Assembly: GCF_014905615.1 (NCBI RefSeq)
Contig: NZ_AQGU01000023.1
Span: 33,434-97,433, forward strand
DNA length: 64,000 nucleotides
Source: Pseudoalteromonas aliena SW19
GTDB lineage: Bacteria; Pseudomonadota; Gammaproteobacteria; Enterobacterales; Alteromonadaceae
Direction of reading: 5' to 3'
The position numbers and the translations under genes are program-made. Below, in pieces: positions 25,547 through 34,758 of the stretch (position 1 is its first letter; the number at the start of each line of letters is the position of its first letter). Below the pieces are notes generated by a model that did no database searches, had not been told where the DNA came from, and saw only the letters and a program-made list of their open reading frames with translations.

Positions 25547-25903
25547 CTATTTTTCTTTTAGTGGCTTGCCTTCAAAGGTAATACCTAAAAAAGGTGTTGC
25601 CTCTGGTGCTAACATAAAGGTGCGAATGTTCATGTGATCGTCCCCTTTAGGGTTTTGCAGCACGTCGTCTCGGTAAAACTTACCAAAGCAATCTAAGGTA
25701 TTTTGTTTACTTAAATCGTTTAATTTAGCAAATGCAAAAATTTTACACGAACCGTTGTTCTCACTCGCAGCGCTAAGTAATCCATGGTTATTGAAGCCAC
25801 ATGCGGTAAAATTGTAATTCGCTTCAATCACAGCCATTGTATCGGTAAATTGAATGCTTTTTGGATTTTCAGCAAGTGCTTTTAAATAGTTATTTAGTGT
25901 CAT
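25547..25903 (-). CDS. HopJ-family protein
   Basis: 118 residues of the HopJ type III effector-like family. The string FTACGFNNHGLLSAASENNGSCKIFAFAKLNDLSKQNTLDCFGKFYRDDVLQNP is diagnostic. The family was named from a plant-pathogen effector but occurs widely in free-living marine and soil bacteria. No secretion system lies in the window and no export signal is seen, so it should be read as a cytoplasmic protein of unknown role. It starts 21 bp after the TPR-protease gene's stop would allow coupling, being the next gene downstream on the minus strand. Confidence 0.85.
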   Translation of the reverse strand: MTLNNYLKALAENPKSIQFTDTMAVIEANYNFTACGFNNHGLLSAASENNGSCKIFAFAKLNDLSKQNTLDCFGKFYRDDVLQNPKGDDHMNIRTFMLAPEATPFLGITFEGKPLKEK

Positions 25904-25924
25904 GTGTTACCTTTGGATTTTTAA

Positions 25925-27019
25925 TTATTTAGCGCTCAACTCTAGCTCATCTGTTTGCTGATTTATATTGAATTTAAATCTCGATAAAAAGTTCATCCCT
26001 AATAAACCTTGTCCACGTACATTTTCAATACCCAGTACTTCAAAGCCATAAATTATTTGTTCGCCCACTTTAAACGATTCAATTTGATAGCGCCTTACAA
26101 CAATTTGACCGTTAGCTGTGTTTACCGTTACATCGCCTAAATACAAAGGCTGTGGCGAAATTTGATCAATAATATTTGTAGGTAGTGAGGTTACGCTTGC
26201 GCCTGTATCGATCATTAGTTCAGTGGATAAATTACTATTTATTTCGGTGGTTATTAAATAGTGCGCGCCGTAAGGGGCTAGGGTTACGTAGTCGCTAGGT
26301 GACAGTGCTTTATCAATCATGGCATGTAGTGTTTGCACTTGTGTTTTTAAGTTGTGCTGGCTTGGCATACGATCAAGTGTTGCTTGTGCACTAATTAAGT
26401 CGCTTTGTTGATAGTAGGCATACGCAAGTGGATATAAAAATTGTGCGTTATCGCTTTTATAATCGAGCCAAATTTGTATGTTCTCAATAATAGCTTGCCA
26501 GTTTTGTTGCTCTGTTAATGCGTTTAATTCGCTTTGAGTGAGCGTATTTAAGCGTGTATTTGCGTTGTTTTTCTGATCAGCAGATAGCAGCGGGAACAGT
26601 TCAAATAAAGCAATAATGGCGTTTTGTGTTTGCTCGCTATTAATTAAATACTCCACCTGAAAGTTAAGTAATTCTACGTTATAAGGGCTTTTATTTAATA
26701 ACGTATTGATAAGTGATTCGCTGAGTAATAAATCGCTATTTAGCCATATTTTAAGTTGTACAAGCCACGATGAATAAAGGTTTTTTGCACTTTCTGGATT
26801 GCTGTTTTTGAGTTGTTGATAGCTATTTAGTGCTGCATTAAATTGGTGTTGCTTAAATTGTGATTTGGCGATACTTAGCAGTGAATTTTGTTGCTTTGGT
26901 GATGTGTTTTTTACAATTTTTTGGGTTTTAATAGGCGCTTTTTTCGGCCACAGTAAATAAGCGTTAAGGCTAAGTGAGCCAATTAATAGCAAGGTGATTA
27001 GCTTGGTATAGTGGCTCAT
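25925..27019 (-). CDS. Membrane-anchored TPR protein with retropepsin-like aspartyl protease domain
   Basis: 364 residues. One N-terminal membrane helix (about 7-25) anchors it with the bulk in the periplasm. A helical repeat region of TPR type (about 45-235) is followed by a retropepsin-like domain whose active site is Asp271-Thr-Gly-Ala-Ser (MIDTGASVTSLP) and whose second motif is GLLGMNFLSRFKF. Such clan AA proteases usually act as homodimers. It lies 9 bp after yigB, at the end of the dapF-xerC-yigB run. The substrate is unknown; the TPR part may recruit it. Confidence 0.86.
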   Translation of the reverse strand: MSHYTKLITLLLIGSLSLNAYLLWPKKAPIKTQKIVKNTSPKQQNSLLSIAKSQFKQHQFNAALNSYQQLKNSNPESAKNLYSSWLVQLKIWLNSDLLLSESLINTLLNKSPYNVELLNFQVEYLINSEQTQNAIIALFELFPLLSADQKNNANTRLNTLTQSELNALTEQQNWQAIIENIQIWLDYKSDNAQFLYPLAYAYYQQSDLISAQATLDRMPSQHNLKTQVQTLHAMIDKALSPSDYVTLAPYGAHYLITTEINSNLSTELMIDTGASVTSLPTNIIDQISPQPLYLGDVTVNTANGQIVVRRYQIESFKVGEQIIYGFEVLGIENVRGQGLLGMNFLSRFKFNINQQTDELELSAK

Positions 27020-27028
27020 TTTAACCTC

Positions 27029-27739
27029 TTATTTTTTAATTAAATGCGTTAAAGCGTGAATGTCGGCTATTTCTATATCAGCCAGGCCTTTATAAGCATA
27101 ATTAGCCGTTTGGTTGTTCAACCAAACCGATTGGCAACCTGCATTATTAGCACCTTGTACATCGCTATCAAGGCTATCACCTATGTGTAAAATAGCGTTT
27201 TTATTAACACCTAAGTGTACCGCTGCTTGGTCAAACAATGTACTGTGCGGTTTTGCTTTCCCATGTAAACCTGCTTGTAACACAAGGGCAAACTTGTTAT
27301 TTAAATTAAAACGTTCTACTTCTGCATTACCGTTGGTAATTGCGATTAATGTATATTGCTTACTTAAATTATCGAGCAGGGCAAGTATGTCATCGCTCAC
27401 TGTAATATTGCTACGTGCATCAGCAAAAGCATTATAAGCGCCTTTTGCATGATGCTCCATGTCGCTTTGGTTAAACCCAAGCTTTGATAGTGCTAAGCGC
27501 AGTGTTTGTTTACGCCATTGTGTTACATCGTCAACAAGGGTTGGTTGTTGTTGTACAGCAAGTTCTCGGCAATATTGCCAATACTGCGGGCCTTTTTCTT
27601 GATAGCCAGCGAGTTTGTTTAGGTAGTCGGCTTGTGCTTTCATTGCGGCTTTAATAATAGGGCGATTATCGTAAAGGGTATCGTCTAGGTCAAAACTAAG
27701 TACAGAAAATGGCTTAATAGCACGATTAAAGCGGATCAT
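27029..27739 (-). CDS. yigB: HAD-family phosphatase YigB (FMN phosphatase type)
   Basis: 236-residue haloacid-dehalogenase-superfamily hydrolase. Motif I is FDLDDTLYDN with the nucleophile Asp17 and Asp19, motif II is in AITNGNAE, motif III is the Lys in HGKAKP and motif IV is GDSLDSDVQGANNAG. The order and spacing match E. coli YigB, which dephosphorylates FMN among other substrates. The gene follows xerC by 10 bp, exactly as in the enterobacterial dapF-xerC-yigB group, which supports the assignment. Confidence 0.9.
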   Translation of the reverse strand: MIRFNRAIKPFSVLSFDLDDTLYDNRPIIKAAMKAQADYLNKLAGYQEKGPQYWQYCRELAVQQQPTLVDDVTQWRKQTLRLALSKLGFNQSDMEHHAKGAYNAFADARSNITVSDDILALLDNLSKQYTLIAITNGNAEVERFNLNNKFALVLQAGLHGKAKPHSTLFDQAAVHLGVNKNAILHIGDSLDSDVQGANNAGCQSVWLNNQTANYAYKGLADIEIADIHALTHLIKK

Positions 27740-27749
27740 ATTTATTTTC

Positions 27750-28694
27750 CTAATCGGTTTGTTTTTTTGCTCGTGGGTGCGTGTTGTCGTACACCTTGGC
27801 TAAATGCTGAAAATCTAAATGTGTATACACTTGGGTAGCCGATAGACTACTGTGCCCCAATAATTCTTGCACAGCACGTAAATCCCCCGACGACTCTAGA
27901 ATATGCGAAGCAAATGAGTGGCGTAATTTGTGCGGATGAACCTGTGAGCTAATGCCTTGTTTTATTCCCCACTCTTGCATGCGTAAGCGAACTTGGCGAA
28001 CCGAAATACGATTTTTTTGGCTACTTAAAAATACCGCTATTTCGTCAGGTTTTGCATATTGAGGGCGTATTATTAACCATTTTTGCAATGCGTCTAACGC
28101 TTTTTTTCCTACTGGAATTAACCGCTCTTTATTGCCTTTACCACAGACCAAAATTTCGCCATTAGCAGTGCTAATATCGCGTATGTTGGCACCAACTAAC
28201 TCGCTAATGCGCAACCCAGATGAGTACATAAGTTCCATCATTGCTTTATCTCTGATCGCAAGAGGTTCGTCACTGGGGATTTCGAGTAAGCGTGCCATCT
28301 GATCTACATCGAGATTTTTAGGTAAAGGCTTTGCAAACTTAGGGCCTTTTATACCTACTGCAGGATTATGGTAATAGGGTTGCTCTGCAATGTTTTTCGC
28401 TTTTAAAAACTTATATAAACTGCGAATACAGCTGAGCTTTAAGCTAATAGTCCGCCCACTTAATTGCTTTGAACGTAGCGCCATACTGTAGCGGCGAATA
28501 TGCTCGCCCTGAACGCAAAACCAATCGTCGCATAACTTATTAAAATAAAGCGCTGCAAAGCTAAGTTGGCTTACATATTGATTTACGGTGTGTGCTGAAT
28601 ATTGTTTTTCAAATTTTAAATAATCGCTAAATAAAGCAATAGGTGTACGCCAACGGTCACTCAATTCGCTCGTGTTGGGCGCGTCGTCATTCAT
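27750..28694 (-). CDS. xerC: Site-specific tyrosine recombinase XerC
   Basis: 314 residues. An N-terminal SAM-like core-binding domain (about 15-105) is followed by the catalytic domain with Arg162, Lys186, His255, Arg258, His281 and the nucleophile Tyr290. These fit the RKHRHY signature. XerC with XerD resolves chromosome dimers at dif. The start overlaps the DUF484 stop by four bases (ATGA). The conserved neighbourhood shows this is the housekeeping recombinase and not a phage or integron integrase. Confidence 0.96.
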   Translation of the reverse strand: MNDDAPNTSELSDRWRTPIALFSDYLKFEKQYSAHTVNQYVSQLSFAALYFNKLCDDWFCVQGEHIRRYSMALRSKQLSGRTISLKLSCIRSLYKFLKAKNIAEQPYYHNPAVGIKGPKFAKPLPKNLDVDQMARLLEIPSDEPLAIRDKAMMELMYSSGLRISELVGANIRDISTANGEILVCGKGNKERLIPVGKKALDALQKWLIIRPQYAKPDEIAVFLSSQKNRISVRQVRLRMQEWGIKQGISSQVHPHKLRHSFASHILESSGDLRAVQELLGHSSLSATQVYTHLDFQHLAKVYDNTHPRAKKQTD

Positions 28695-29302
28695 GCAAGT
28701 TCCAGCAGCCGTAATTGTAACGAACGTACAAAGTCGAGTACAAATAAGTTGTCTTGTTCGGGCGCAAAGTGGTTTGCGTTATTGCTACCAAAAGCCAAAA
28801 TTGCGGTTGGTTTTTTTATATCACCAATTAAATAAATGGCAACGGACTGAGTAGTCTCGCTAAACAGTAAATCACGTTCTTGCTGGTGAATGCGCCCCAA
28901 ATAATAGTTTGCATTAGACAAACGGTGTTTAACCAGTTCATCATATTTGGCGGCGTATTTTATTAGTCTGCAATCGTCAATATCTGGGTTAGTACAAATA
29001 ATATTTTGTAAGTTACTGGCGAGCGTATTGAAGTCGTAATTACTCCAAAGTTGACGGTGACATTGAGTAAATAAACGATACACCAGCTCGTTTTGAGTAG
29101 CGTGTTTACTCATAGTGTCTATTTGATTTTTTAAACGCGAGTTGTGCTCGCGTAACTGTCGTTGCTGAATATGTACCAGCGACGTTGTTCCTTGAGTTTG
29201 CTGTTGTAACTCAAGTTGGGCAAGTAGCTCAGGATGCTGAATTAAAAATTCAGGGTGTTGTTGCAAATAATTAATGACCTGCTTTTTACTTAGCTCGCTC
29301 AT
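28691..29302 (-). CDS. DUF484 family protein
   Basis: 203 residues from [27 protein letters not shown]. The ATG at 29302 overlaps the dapF stop (ATGA), so the longer frame to 29374 is an overlap artefact. The domain is a short helical start, a coiled coil (about 38-70) and a GAF-like fold. DUF484 proteins sit between dapF and xerC in many gammaproteobacteria and their role is unknown; the E. coli yigA position is equivalent. The stop overlaps xerC by four bases, so the three genes are translationally coupled. Confidence 0.88.
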   Translation of the reverse strand: MSELSKKQVINYLQQHPEFLIQHPELLAQLELQQQTQGTTSLVHIQQRQLREHNSRLKNQIDTMSKHATQNELVYRLFTQCHRQLWSNYDFNTLASNLQNIICTNPDIDDCRLIKYAAKYDELVKHRLSNANYYLGRIHQQERDLLFSETTQSVAIYLIGDIKKPTAILAFGSNNANHFAPEQDNLFVLDFVRSLQLRLLELA

Positions 29303-30129
29303 AGGGCTACTTGTCCGTCGAATACATGCTCTGCGGGGCCTGTCATACGTACTGGATGGCCTTCGCCACTCCAACGAACTTGTAAACTACCACCAGGTAA
29401 ATCGACCTGAACGGCACTCGATAGCTTATTCTGCATATGACCAATGACCATTGCTGCACAGGCGCCGGTGCCACAAGCGAGTGTTTCGTTAACACCGCGC
29501 TCCCATACTCTTAATTTAATATGTTCTTGCGATACAACTTGCATAAAGCCAATGTTAGCGCGTTGCGGAAAGCGTTCGTGATTTTCCAGCAGCGGACCCA
29601 ATATATCCACTTGCGCAGTAGTGATATCGTCAACTTCTAGTACACAATGTGGGTTACCCATAGAGACTGCGCCACTAAATACGGTGTGCTCTTGTGCTCT
29701 AATAATATAAGTGAGTTCGCGTTTACTGGCTTTGAGCGGTATTTTGCTTGGCTCAAAATTAGGGTGACCCATATTTACGGTTACTTGGCCGTCTTTTTCG
29801 ATATACAGGGTTAAGTTGCCCGATTTAGTTGAGACACTAATTTTGTGTTTGTTAGTCAGGCCTTTCATACGTACAAAACGAGCAAAACAGCGTGCGCCGT
29901 TACCACATTGCTCAACCTCAGTGCCATCGGCATTAAAAATTCGATAATGAAAGTCGAGATCAGGCGAATATGGCGCTTCAACCATCAGCAATTGGTCAAA
30001 GCCAATGCCAAAGTGGCGATCTGCCAGTTTTTTTATTTGATCTCGCGACAAAAAAACATTTTGTGTAATGTTATCAATCACAACAAAGTCGTTGCCTAAG
30101 CCGTGCATTTTGGAAAAATTAACTAACAT
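29299..30129 (-). CDS. dapF: Diaminopimelate epimerase
   Basis: 276 residues. The two catalytic cysteines are Cys75 in EQCGNGARC and Cys219 in [27 protein letters not shown] and the [14 protein letters not shown] block confirm the family. It interconverts LL- and meso-diaminopimelate for lysine and peptidoglycan synthesis in the cytoplasm. It lies 64 bp after lysA on the same strand, so the last two lysine steps are adjacent. Its stop overlaps the DUF484 start. Confidence 0.97.
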   Translation of the reverse strand: MLVNFSKMHGLGNDFVVIDNITQNVFLSRDQIKKLADRHFGIGFDQLLMVEAPYSPDLDFHYRIFNADGTEVEQCGNGARCFARFVRMKGLTNKHKISVSTKSGNLTLYIEKDGQVTVNMGHPNFEPSKIPLKASKRELTYIIRAQEHTVFSGAVSMGNPHCVLEVDDITTAQVDILGPLLENHERFPQRANIGFMQVVSQEHIKLRVWERGVNETLACGTGACAAMVIGHMQNKLSSAVQVDLPGGSLQVRWSGEGHPVRMTGPAEHVFDGQVAL

Positions 30130-30193
30130 AGCGCTCTAATTCGGTTTTGCTCTGTGCTAATCATGCCACAGAGCAGCTAGTAGACAAAAACGT

Positions 30194-31447
30194 TTATGGT
30201 AAAATTTTCTCACCTTGATAAAGGCTTTCAATAGTTTCGCGTTCGCGAATAAGATGATGATGCTCGCCATCTACCATTATTTCTGCGGCACGCGGGCGCG
30301 AGTTGTAGTTTGAGCTCATGGTAAAGCCATATGCACCTGCACTTCGTTGTGCGAGTAAATCGCCTTGTTTAAGCGCAAGTTCGCGATCTTTTCCTAAAAA
30401 GTCGCCCGTTTCGCACACCGGACCCACAATATCAAAGTTGTGAGTAGGTGTTTCGTCGTCGCGAACGGATACCGGAATAATTTTTTGCCACGCTTGATAA
30501 AGTGCAGGGCGCAGCATGTCGTTCATACCTGCATCGACAATAGCAAAAAATTTGTCTTGGTTTTGTTTAATAAATTCAACTTGAGTCACTAAAATACCAG
30601 CGTTCGCAGCAATAGCGCGTCCTGGTTCAAAAATAAGTTCAAGGTGTTTATAGTTTGCTAAGCGCTCGGTAACTTGCGCTGCATATTCACTTGGGTGTGG
30701 TGGTTGCTCGTTGTTATATGGCACGCCTAGACCGCCACCAATATCTAAGTGCGTTAGCTCAATACCGTTGGTTTTTAGCTCATCAATAAGCGCCATTAAT
30801 TTATCAAGGGCTTCTAAAAATGGTCTAACTTCAGTCAATTGCGAACCAATATGGCAATCAACACCAATAATTTTTAAACCAGGTAAAGCCGCTGCTTGTT
30901 GATAAACACTTACTGCAGTTTGAATATCAATGCCAAACTTATTTTCTTTTAAACCGGTAGAAATATACGGATGTGTTTTTGCATCGATATCGGGATTGAC
31001 GCGAATAGAAATAGGCGCTTCTAAATTAAGTTCGCACGCAACTTCAGAGATACGCTCAAGTTCAGAGACAGATTCTACATTAAAACATTTAATCCCCAAC
31101 TTTAATGCATACGCTATTTCATCAGATGTTTTAGCAACGCCTGAAAAAACCACTTTAGAAGCGTCTCCACCTGCTTTAATAACTCGCGCAAGTTCGCCTT
31201 TAGAAACAATATCGAAACCCGATCCTAAGCGCGCCAATATATTAAGCACGGCAATATTAGAGTTTGCTTTTACTGCATAGCAGACCAAACTTTTATGGTT
31301 TTTAGTGGCGTTAGCAAATGCTAAATAATGGCGTTCAAAGGTCGCGCGTGAATACACATAACAGGGCGTACCGTACTGTTGTGCAATGCTTGCAATACTT
31401 ACCTCTTCAGCAAACAGTTGATTATTTTTATAGTTAAAAAAATCCAT
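30194..31447 (-). CDS. lysA: Diaminopimelate decarboxylase
   Basis: PLP enzyme of 417 residues that makes L-lysine from meso-diaminopimelate. Lys60 in CYAVKANSN binds PLP. HIGSQ, GGGLGVPY, EPGRAIAANAG and the GPVCETGDFLG block (active-site Cys from the partner subunit) are all present. The ATG follows the lptM stop with no gap, and the ribosome-binding site lies inside lptM (AGGAG). It is the second gene of lptM-lysA-dapF. Confidence 0.97.
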   Translation of the reverse strand: MDFFNYKNNQLFAEEVSIASIAQQYGTPCYVYSRATFERHYLAFANATKNHKSLVCYAVKANSNIAVLNILARLGSGFDIVSKGELARVIKAGGDASKVVFSGVAKTSDEIAYALKLGIKCFNVESVSELERISEVACELNLEAPISIRVNPDIDAKTHPYISTGLKENKFGIDIQTAVSVYQQAAALPGLKIIGVDCHIGSQLTEVRPFLEALDKLMALIDELKTNGIELTHLDIGGGLGVPYNNEQPPHPSEYAAQVTERLANYKHLELIFEPGRAIAANAGILVTQVEFIKQNQDKFFAIVDAGMNDMLRPALYQAWQKIIPVSVRDDETPTHNFDIVGPVCETGDFLGKDRELALKQGDLLAQRSAGAYGFTMSSNYNSRPRAAEIMVDGEHHHLIRERETIESLYQGEKILP

Positions 31448-31642
31448 TTACTGCTCCTGTTTTACTTGTGCATTTACCTGCTCTTCGGCAATAGCGGGTT
31501 TAGCTGTATCTTGGGGTTGATTTTGCTCTGTTTGTTGCTCTGGTAAATATAACGGACCGCTTTGTCCGCAGCCAGCTAAGGCGCTTAACAGTACAGTGCT
31601 TATTAATAGTTTTTTTAATTGTAAGGTATGCGTCGCTTTCAT
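31448..31642 (-). CDS. lptM: LptM lipoprotein (LPS transport assembly)
   Basis: Small lipoprotein of 64 residues. The N-terminal helix ends in a lipobox LAGC, followed by the diagnostic GQSGPLYLP of LptM (YifL). A Gln/Pro-rich tail of about 30 residues follows. In E. coli LptM helps LptD fold and form disulfides in the outer-membrane LPS translocon. Its position ahead of lysA-dapF, divergent from cyaY, matches the conserved order. It is short enough to be missed by automatic annotation. Confidence 0.88.
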   Translation of the reverse strand: MKATHTLQLKKLLISTVLLSALAGCGQSGPLYLPEQQTEQNQPQDTAKPAIAEEQVNAQVKQEQ

Positions 31643-31810
31643 TAGATTAATACGGTTGCTGGCTTTATAATCGCAGAGTAACAGAATATCTAAAAAATGC
31701 AGCTATTCGCGGATGATTTTATTCCTGTTACACTAGCTTCACATTTTTAAAGCTAATTCAAAGCTAAACTGTACCCAATATTAGGCGGCTCGCCTGCAAA
31801 GGAAATAACA

Positions 31811-32134
31811 ATGACTGAACACGAATATCACCAATTAGCCGAAGCTCTTATGTTCACTATTGAAGAGCAGGTTGATGATTGCGAAGCTGATTTAGATTAT
31901 GAATCGGCACAAGGTATTTTAGAAATTATTTTTCCTGACAAAAGTAAAATAGTGATCAACAAACAAGCACCTCTTCATCAAGTGTGGGTTGCAACGAAGT
32001 TTAACGGTCATCATTTTGAAATGCGTGATGGACTATGGATTGATAACCGATCTGGTGCTGAGTTTTGGGCATTTATAAATGAAGCCTCAACGCGCCAAGC
32101 TGGCCAAGAAGTTAAATGGCAATCATCACTATGA
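31811..32134 (+). CDS. cyaY: Frataxin homologue CyaY
   Basis: 107 residues, the normal length. The acidic first helix ([30 protein letters not shown]) is the iron-binding ridge of frataxins, and [29 protein letters not shown] forms the sheet with the conserved Trp. It modulates IscS and iron-sulfur cluster assembly. It is divergent from lptM. Its TGA overlaps the esterase start. Confidence 0.96.
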   Translation: MTEHEYHQLAEALMFTIEEQVDDCEADLDYESAQGILEIIFPDKSKIVINKQAPLHQVWVATKFNGHHFEMRDGLWIDNRSGAEFWAFINEASTRQAGQEVKWQSSL

Positions 32135-32787
32135 GTTTAGAATTTGTAGAATACCCAGCCCAAGGTGAGCACAAAGCGACCGTTATTTGGTTACATGGTT
32201 TAGGTGATTCAGGTGATGGTTTTGCACCTGTTGCACCGCAGTTAAATTTACCGAGTGGACTAGGTATACGGTTTGTTTTTCCGCATGCGCCAGTGCAACC
32301 GGTCACCATAAATGGTGGCATGGAAATGCGTTCTTGGTACGACATTAAATCTATAGAGTTAGATAAACGTGCCGATGAACAGGGCGTGAGAGACTCGGCT
32401 GCGAAAGTAGAAGCGTTAATCAATCAAGAAATTGCTAACGGCATACCGGCTAATAAAATCATTTTAGCTGGCTTTTCTCAAGGGGGGGTTGTGTCGCTAC
32501 ATTTAGCGCCGCGTTTTGAGCAAAAGCTTGGCGGTGTTATGGCGCTGTCTACTTATATGTGTGTGCCGCAAAAATTTACTGACGAAGCAAAGCATACTGA
32601 TTTAAATGTATTTATGGCGCATGGTAGCCAAGATAACGTAGTACCGCATAGTGCGGGCAGAAGTGCGTTTGAAGTATTAACAGCACATAACATGGATGTA
32701 AGCTGGCAAGAATATCCAATGGCTCATCAAGTTTGCGCAGAAGAACTGCAAGCTATCCGCCAATGGTTAATTGCTCGTTTAAGTTAA
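32131..32787 (+). CDS. Phospholipase/carboxylesterase family alpha/beta-hydrolase
   Basis: 218 residues from ATG at 32131, which overlaps the cyaY stop (ATGA). An alternative ATG five codons upstream is possible. The catalytic triad is Ser116 in GFSQGGV, Asp168 in HGSQDNVV and His199 in [18 protein letters not shown] is the oxyanion region. The family (Pfam Abhydrolase_2, acyl-protein thioesterase-like) hydrolyses short acyl esters or thioesters; the real substrate is unknown. It has no signal peptide, so it is cytoplasmic. Confidence 0.9.
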   Translation: MSLEFVEYPAQGEHKATVIWLHGLGDSGDGFAPVAPQLNLPSGLGIRFVFPHAPVQPVTINGGMEMRSWYDIKSIELDKRADEQGVRDSAAKVEALINQEIANGIPANKIILAGFSQGGVVSLHLAPRFEQKLGGVMALSTYMCVPQKFTDEAKHTDLNVFMAHGSQDNVVPHSAGRSAFEVLTAHNMDVSWQEYPMAHQVCAEELQAIRQWLIARLS

Positions 32788-32809
32788 TTTTGCAACCGCT
32801 GAGGTCAAT

Positions 32810-33784
32810 ATGAGTCAAAAAATAGTTATTAAAGCAAATGTTAAACGCGAACTACAAGAGAGCGTACCAACGGTAAGCTACGAGTGGAATTGGCGTCGTA
32901 TTGTGAGTATTGCTATGTTGGTATTAATGACCTCTGCAGCTGTTGTGTATGGTTTAACAGCGTCTGTCAGTGCAGAGCAAGGCGAGCATCCAAATGAGCA
33001 AGAGCACTTCTTAAGTTTTAGTAATAGCGCTGCGAGCCAGACAAGCGATGAAGCAACAGGTGTTGAGCCTAAGCAACTAACAAATATCCCTGAAGAGTCT
33101 GTAGAGATAACACAGATGAGTATTGAACCGTTATTAGCTTTGCAAAATGAAAATCAAAAAAACATTTCAAGTAATACACCTAGCGAAGTCGATTTTGTAA
33201 ACAATGATACGATTTTATTAGCTAACAACGAAATTGTGACTGATCAAAGCGAAAGCATTAATACAGAGTTAAACTCAAATCTTGATAATGAAGTGCAACA
33301 AGAAACCGCAGAAGCTCAAAATACAACAGAGCCTGCTAATCAGAGTAACTTACTCTTAGAGTTAGAAAACGATGATGGCGCATTGAGTGGCACTGAAGGT
33401 TTTTCGCCTACAGCTCAGGTTGCAAGTGTCGCATTGGGCGCACAAATTGATACGGATAAAATTAGCCGCGCGGTATTGACGCGTAAAGTAAGTAAGCGTG
33501 AGCCTACCAATGTGTTTGCTGCTGATGTTCGCTTGAGCCAGTTTGAGGATTCACTGTCATTTTTTAGTGAGTTAAAAGGTTTACAAGGGCAGCAGGTAAG
33601 GCATATATGGACCTTTGAGGGCAGCGTTATGGCAGAAATTTCGCTTAATGTCACATCTACTCGTTATAGAACGTACTCAACAAAAAACATTATGGATACA
33701 CAAGCCGGTCACTGGCGTGTAGACGTAGTTGACGAACAAGGTAATTTAATTGCCCAAAAAGAATTTAGAATTTTAGCTGACTAA
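32810..33784 (+). CDS. DUF2914 domain protein, single-pass membrane
   Basis: 324 residues. A cytoplasmic N-terminus (about 1-30) precedes one membrane helix (about 31-50). A long acidic, Asn/Ser/Glu-rich stretch of low complexity (about 55-205) leads to a DUF2914 domain at the C-terminus (about 220-324; RHIWTFEGSVMAEISLNV then WRVDVVDEQGNLIAQKEF). The domain occurs at the end of cell-envelope proteins; its function is not known. It lies between the esterase and hemC on the same strand. Confidence 0.8.
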   Translation: MSQKIVIKANVKRELQESVPTVSYEWNWRRIVSIAMLVLMTSAAVVYGLTASVSAEQGEHPNEQEHFLSFSNSAASQTSDEATGVEPKQLTNIPEESVEITQMSIEPLLALQNENQKNISSNTPSEVDFVNNDTILLANNEIVTDQSESINTELNSNLDNEVQQETAEAQNTTEPANQSNLLLELENDDGALSGTEGFSPTAQVASVALGAQIDTDKISRAVLTRKVSKREPTNVFAADVRLSQFEDSLSFFSELKGLQGQQVRHIWTFEGSVMAEISLNVTSTRYRTYSTKNIMDTQAGHWRVDVVDEQGNLIAQKEFRILAD

Positions 33785-33819
33785 ATACAGCTAAACGCAG
33801 TAATTAATTGGATACCCTT

Positions 33820-34758
33820 ATGACAGAAAAAACAAAATTAGTACGCATCGCAACTCGTAAAAGCGCTTTAGCACTTTGGCAAGCTGAGTTTGTAAAAGCA
33901 CAACTAGAGCATTTTCATGCAGATGTGCGTGTTGAATTAGTCCCAATGTCGACACAAGGGGACATTATATTAGATACCCCACTGGCTAAAATTGGCGGCA
34001 AAGGCTTGTTTGTTAAAGAGCTTGAACAAGCCATGTTAGATGGTCGTGCTGATATTGCGGTGCATTCTATGAAAGATGTACCCGTAGAGTTTCCAGAAGG
34101 ATTAGCACTGCATACTATTTGTGAGCGTGAGGATCCACGTGATGCGTTTGTATCAAATAATTTTGCTAATTTAAGCGAGCTACCACAGGGCGCTATTGTC
34201 GGTACTTCTAGTTTACGCCGTCAGTGCCAAATTAAAGCACTTCGCCCTGATTTAGATATTCGTGATTTGCGCGGTAATGTAAATACACGTTTAGCTAAAT
34301 TAGATGACGGCCAATACGATGCCATTATTTTAGCGGCTGCTGGGCTTATTCGTTTGGAAATGGAGGATCGTATTGCTGATTACATTGAGCCAGAAGTGTC
34401 GTTACCAGCAAATGGTCAAGGTGCTGTAGGTATTGAATGTCGTATCGATGACGAAGTAACAAAAGCGTTACTTGCCCCACTTGAGCATACGCAGACACGT
34501 ATTCGTGTGAATGCAGAACGTGCGATGAATCGTCACTTAGAAGGCGGTTGTCAAGTACCTATTGGTGCTTATGCATTAGTTGATGGCGAACAGGTACATT
34601 TACGCGGTTTAGTTGGCGCAATTGATGGTAGCGAAATTTTACGTGACGAAGTAACCGGTCATATAAATGACGCAGAAATATTAGGCACTGAGCTTGCTAA
34701 AAAATTACTTGCGCAAGGTGCAGATAAAATTTTAGCTGAAGTATATCGAGACGCGTAA
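33820..34758 (+). CDS. hemC: Hydroxymethylbilane synthase (porphobilinogen deaminase)
   Basis: 312 residues from ATG at 33820; an in-frame TTG at 33808 would add four residues and is unlikely. [39 protein letters not shown] and the cofactor cysteine Cys244 in [12 protein letters not shown] are diagnostic. It polymerises four porphobilinogen units to hydroxymethylbilane for haem and sirohaem. The TAA overlaps the ATG of hemDX by one base (TAATG). Confidence 0.97.
   Translation: MTEKTKLVRIATRKSALALWQAEFVKAQLEHFHADVRVELVPMSTQGDIILDTPLAKIGGKGLFVKELEQAMLDGRADIAVHSMKDVPVEFPEGLALHTICEREDPRDAFVSNNFANLSELPQGAIVGTSSLRRQCQIKALRPDLDIRDLRGNVNTRLAKLDDGQYDAIILAAAGLIRLEMEDRIADYIEPEVSLPANGQGAVGIECRIDDEVTKALLAPLEHTQTRIRVNAERAMNRHLEGGCQVPIGAYALVDGEQVHLRGLVGAIDGSEILRDEVTGHINDAEILGTELAKKLLAQGADKILAEVYRDA

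Noticed and set aside
25547..25903. HopJ protein as a type III secreted effector
   Set aside because: The name comes from a plant pathogen. No secretion genes or export signals lie here and the family is widespread in free-living bacteria.
27750..28694. Tyrosine recombinase as a phage or island integrase
   Set aside because: It is in the conserved dapF-DUF484-xerC-yigB group with overlapping starts, so it is housekeeping XerC.
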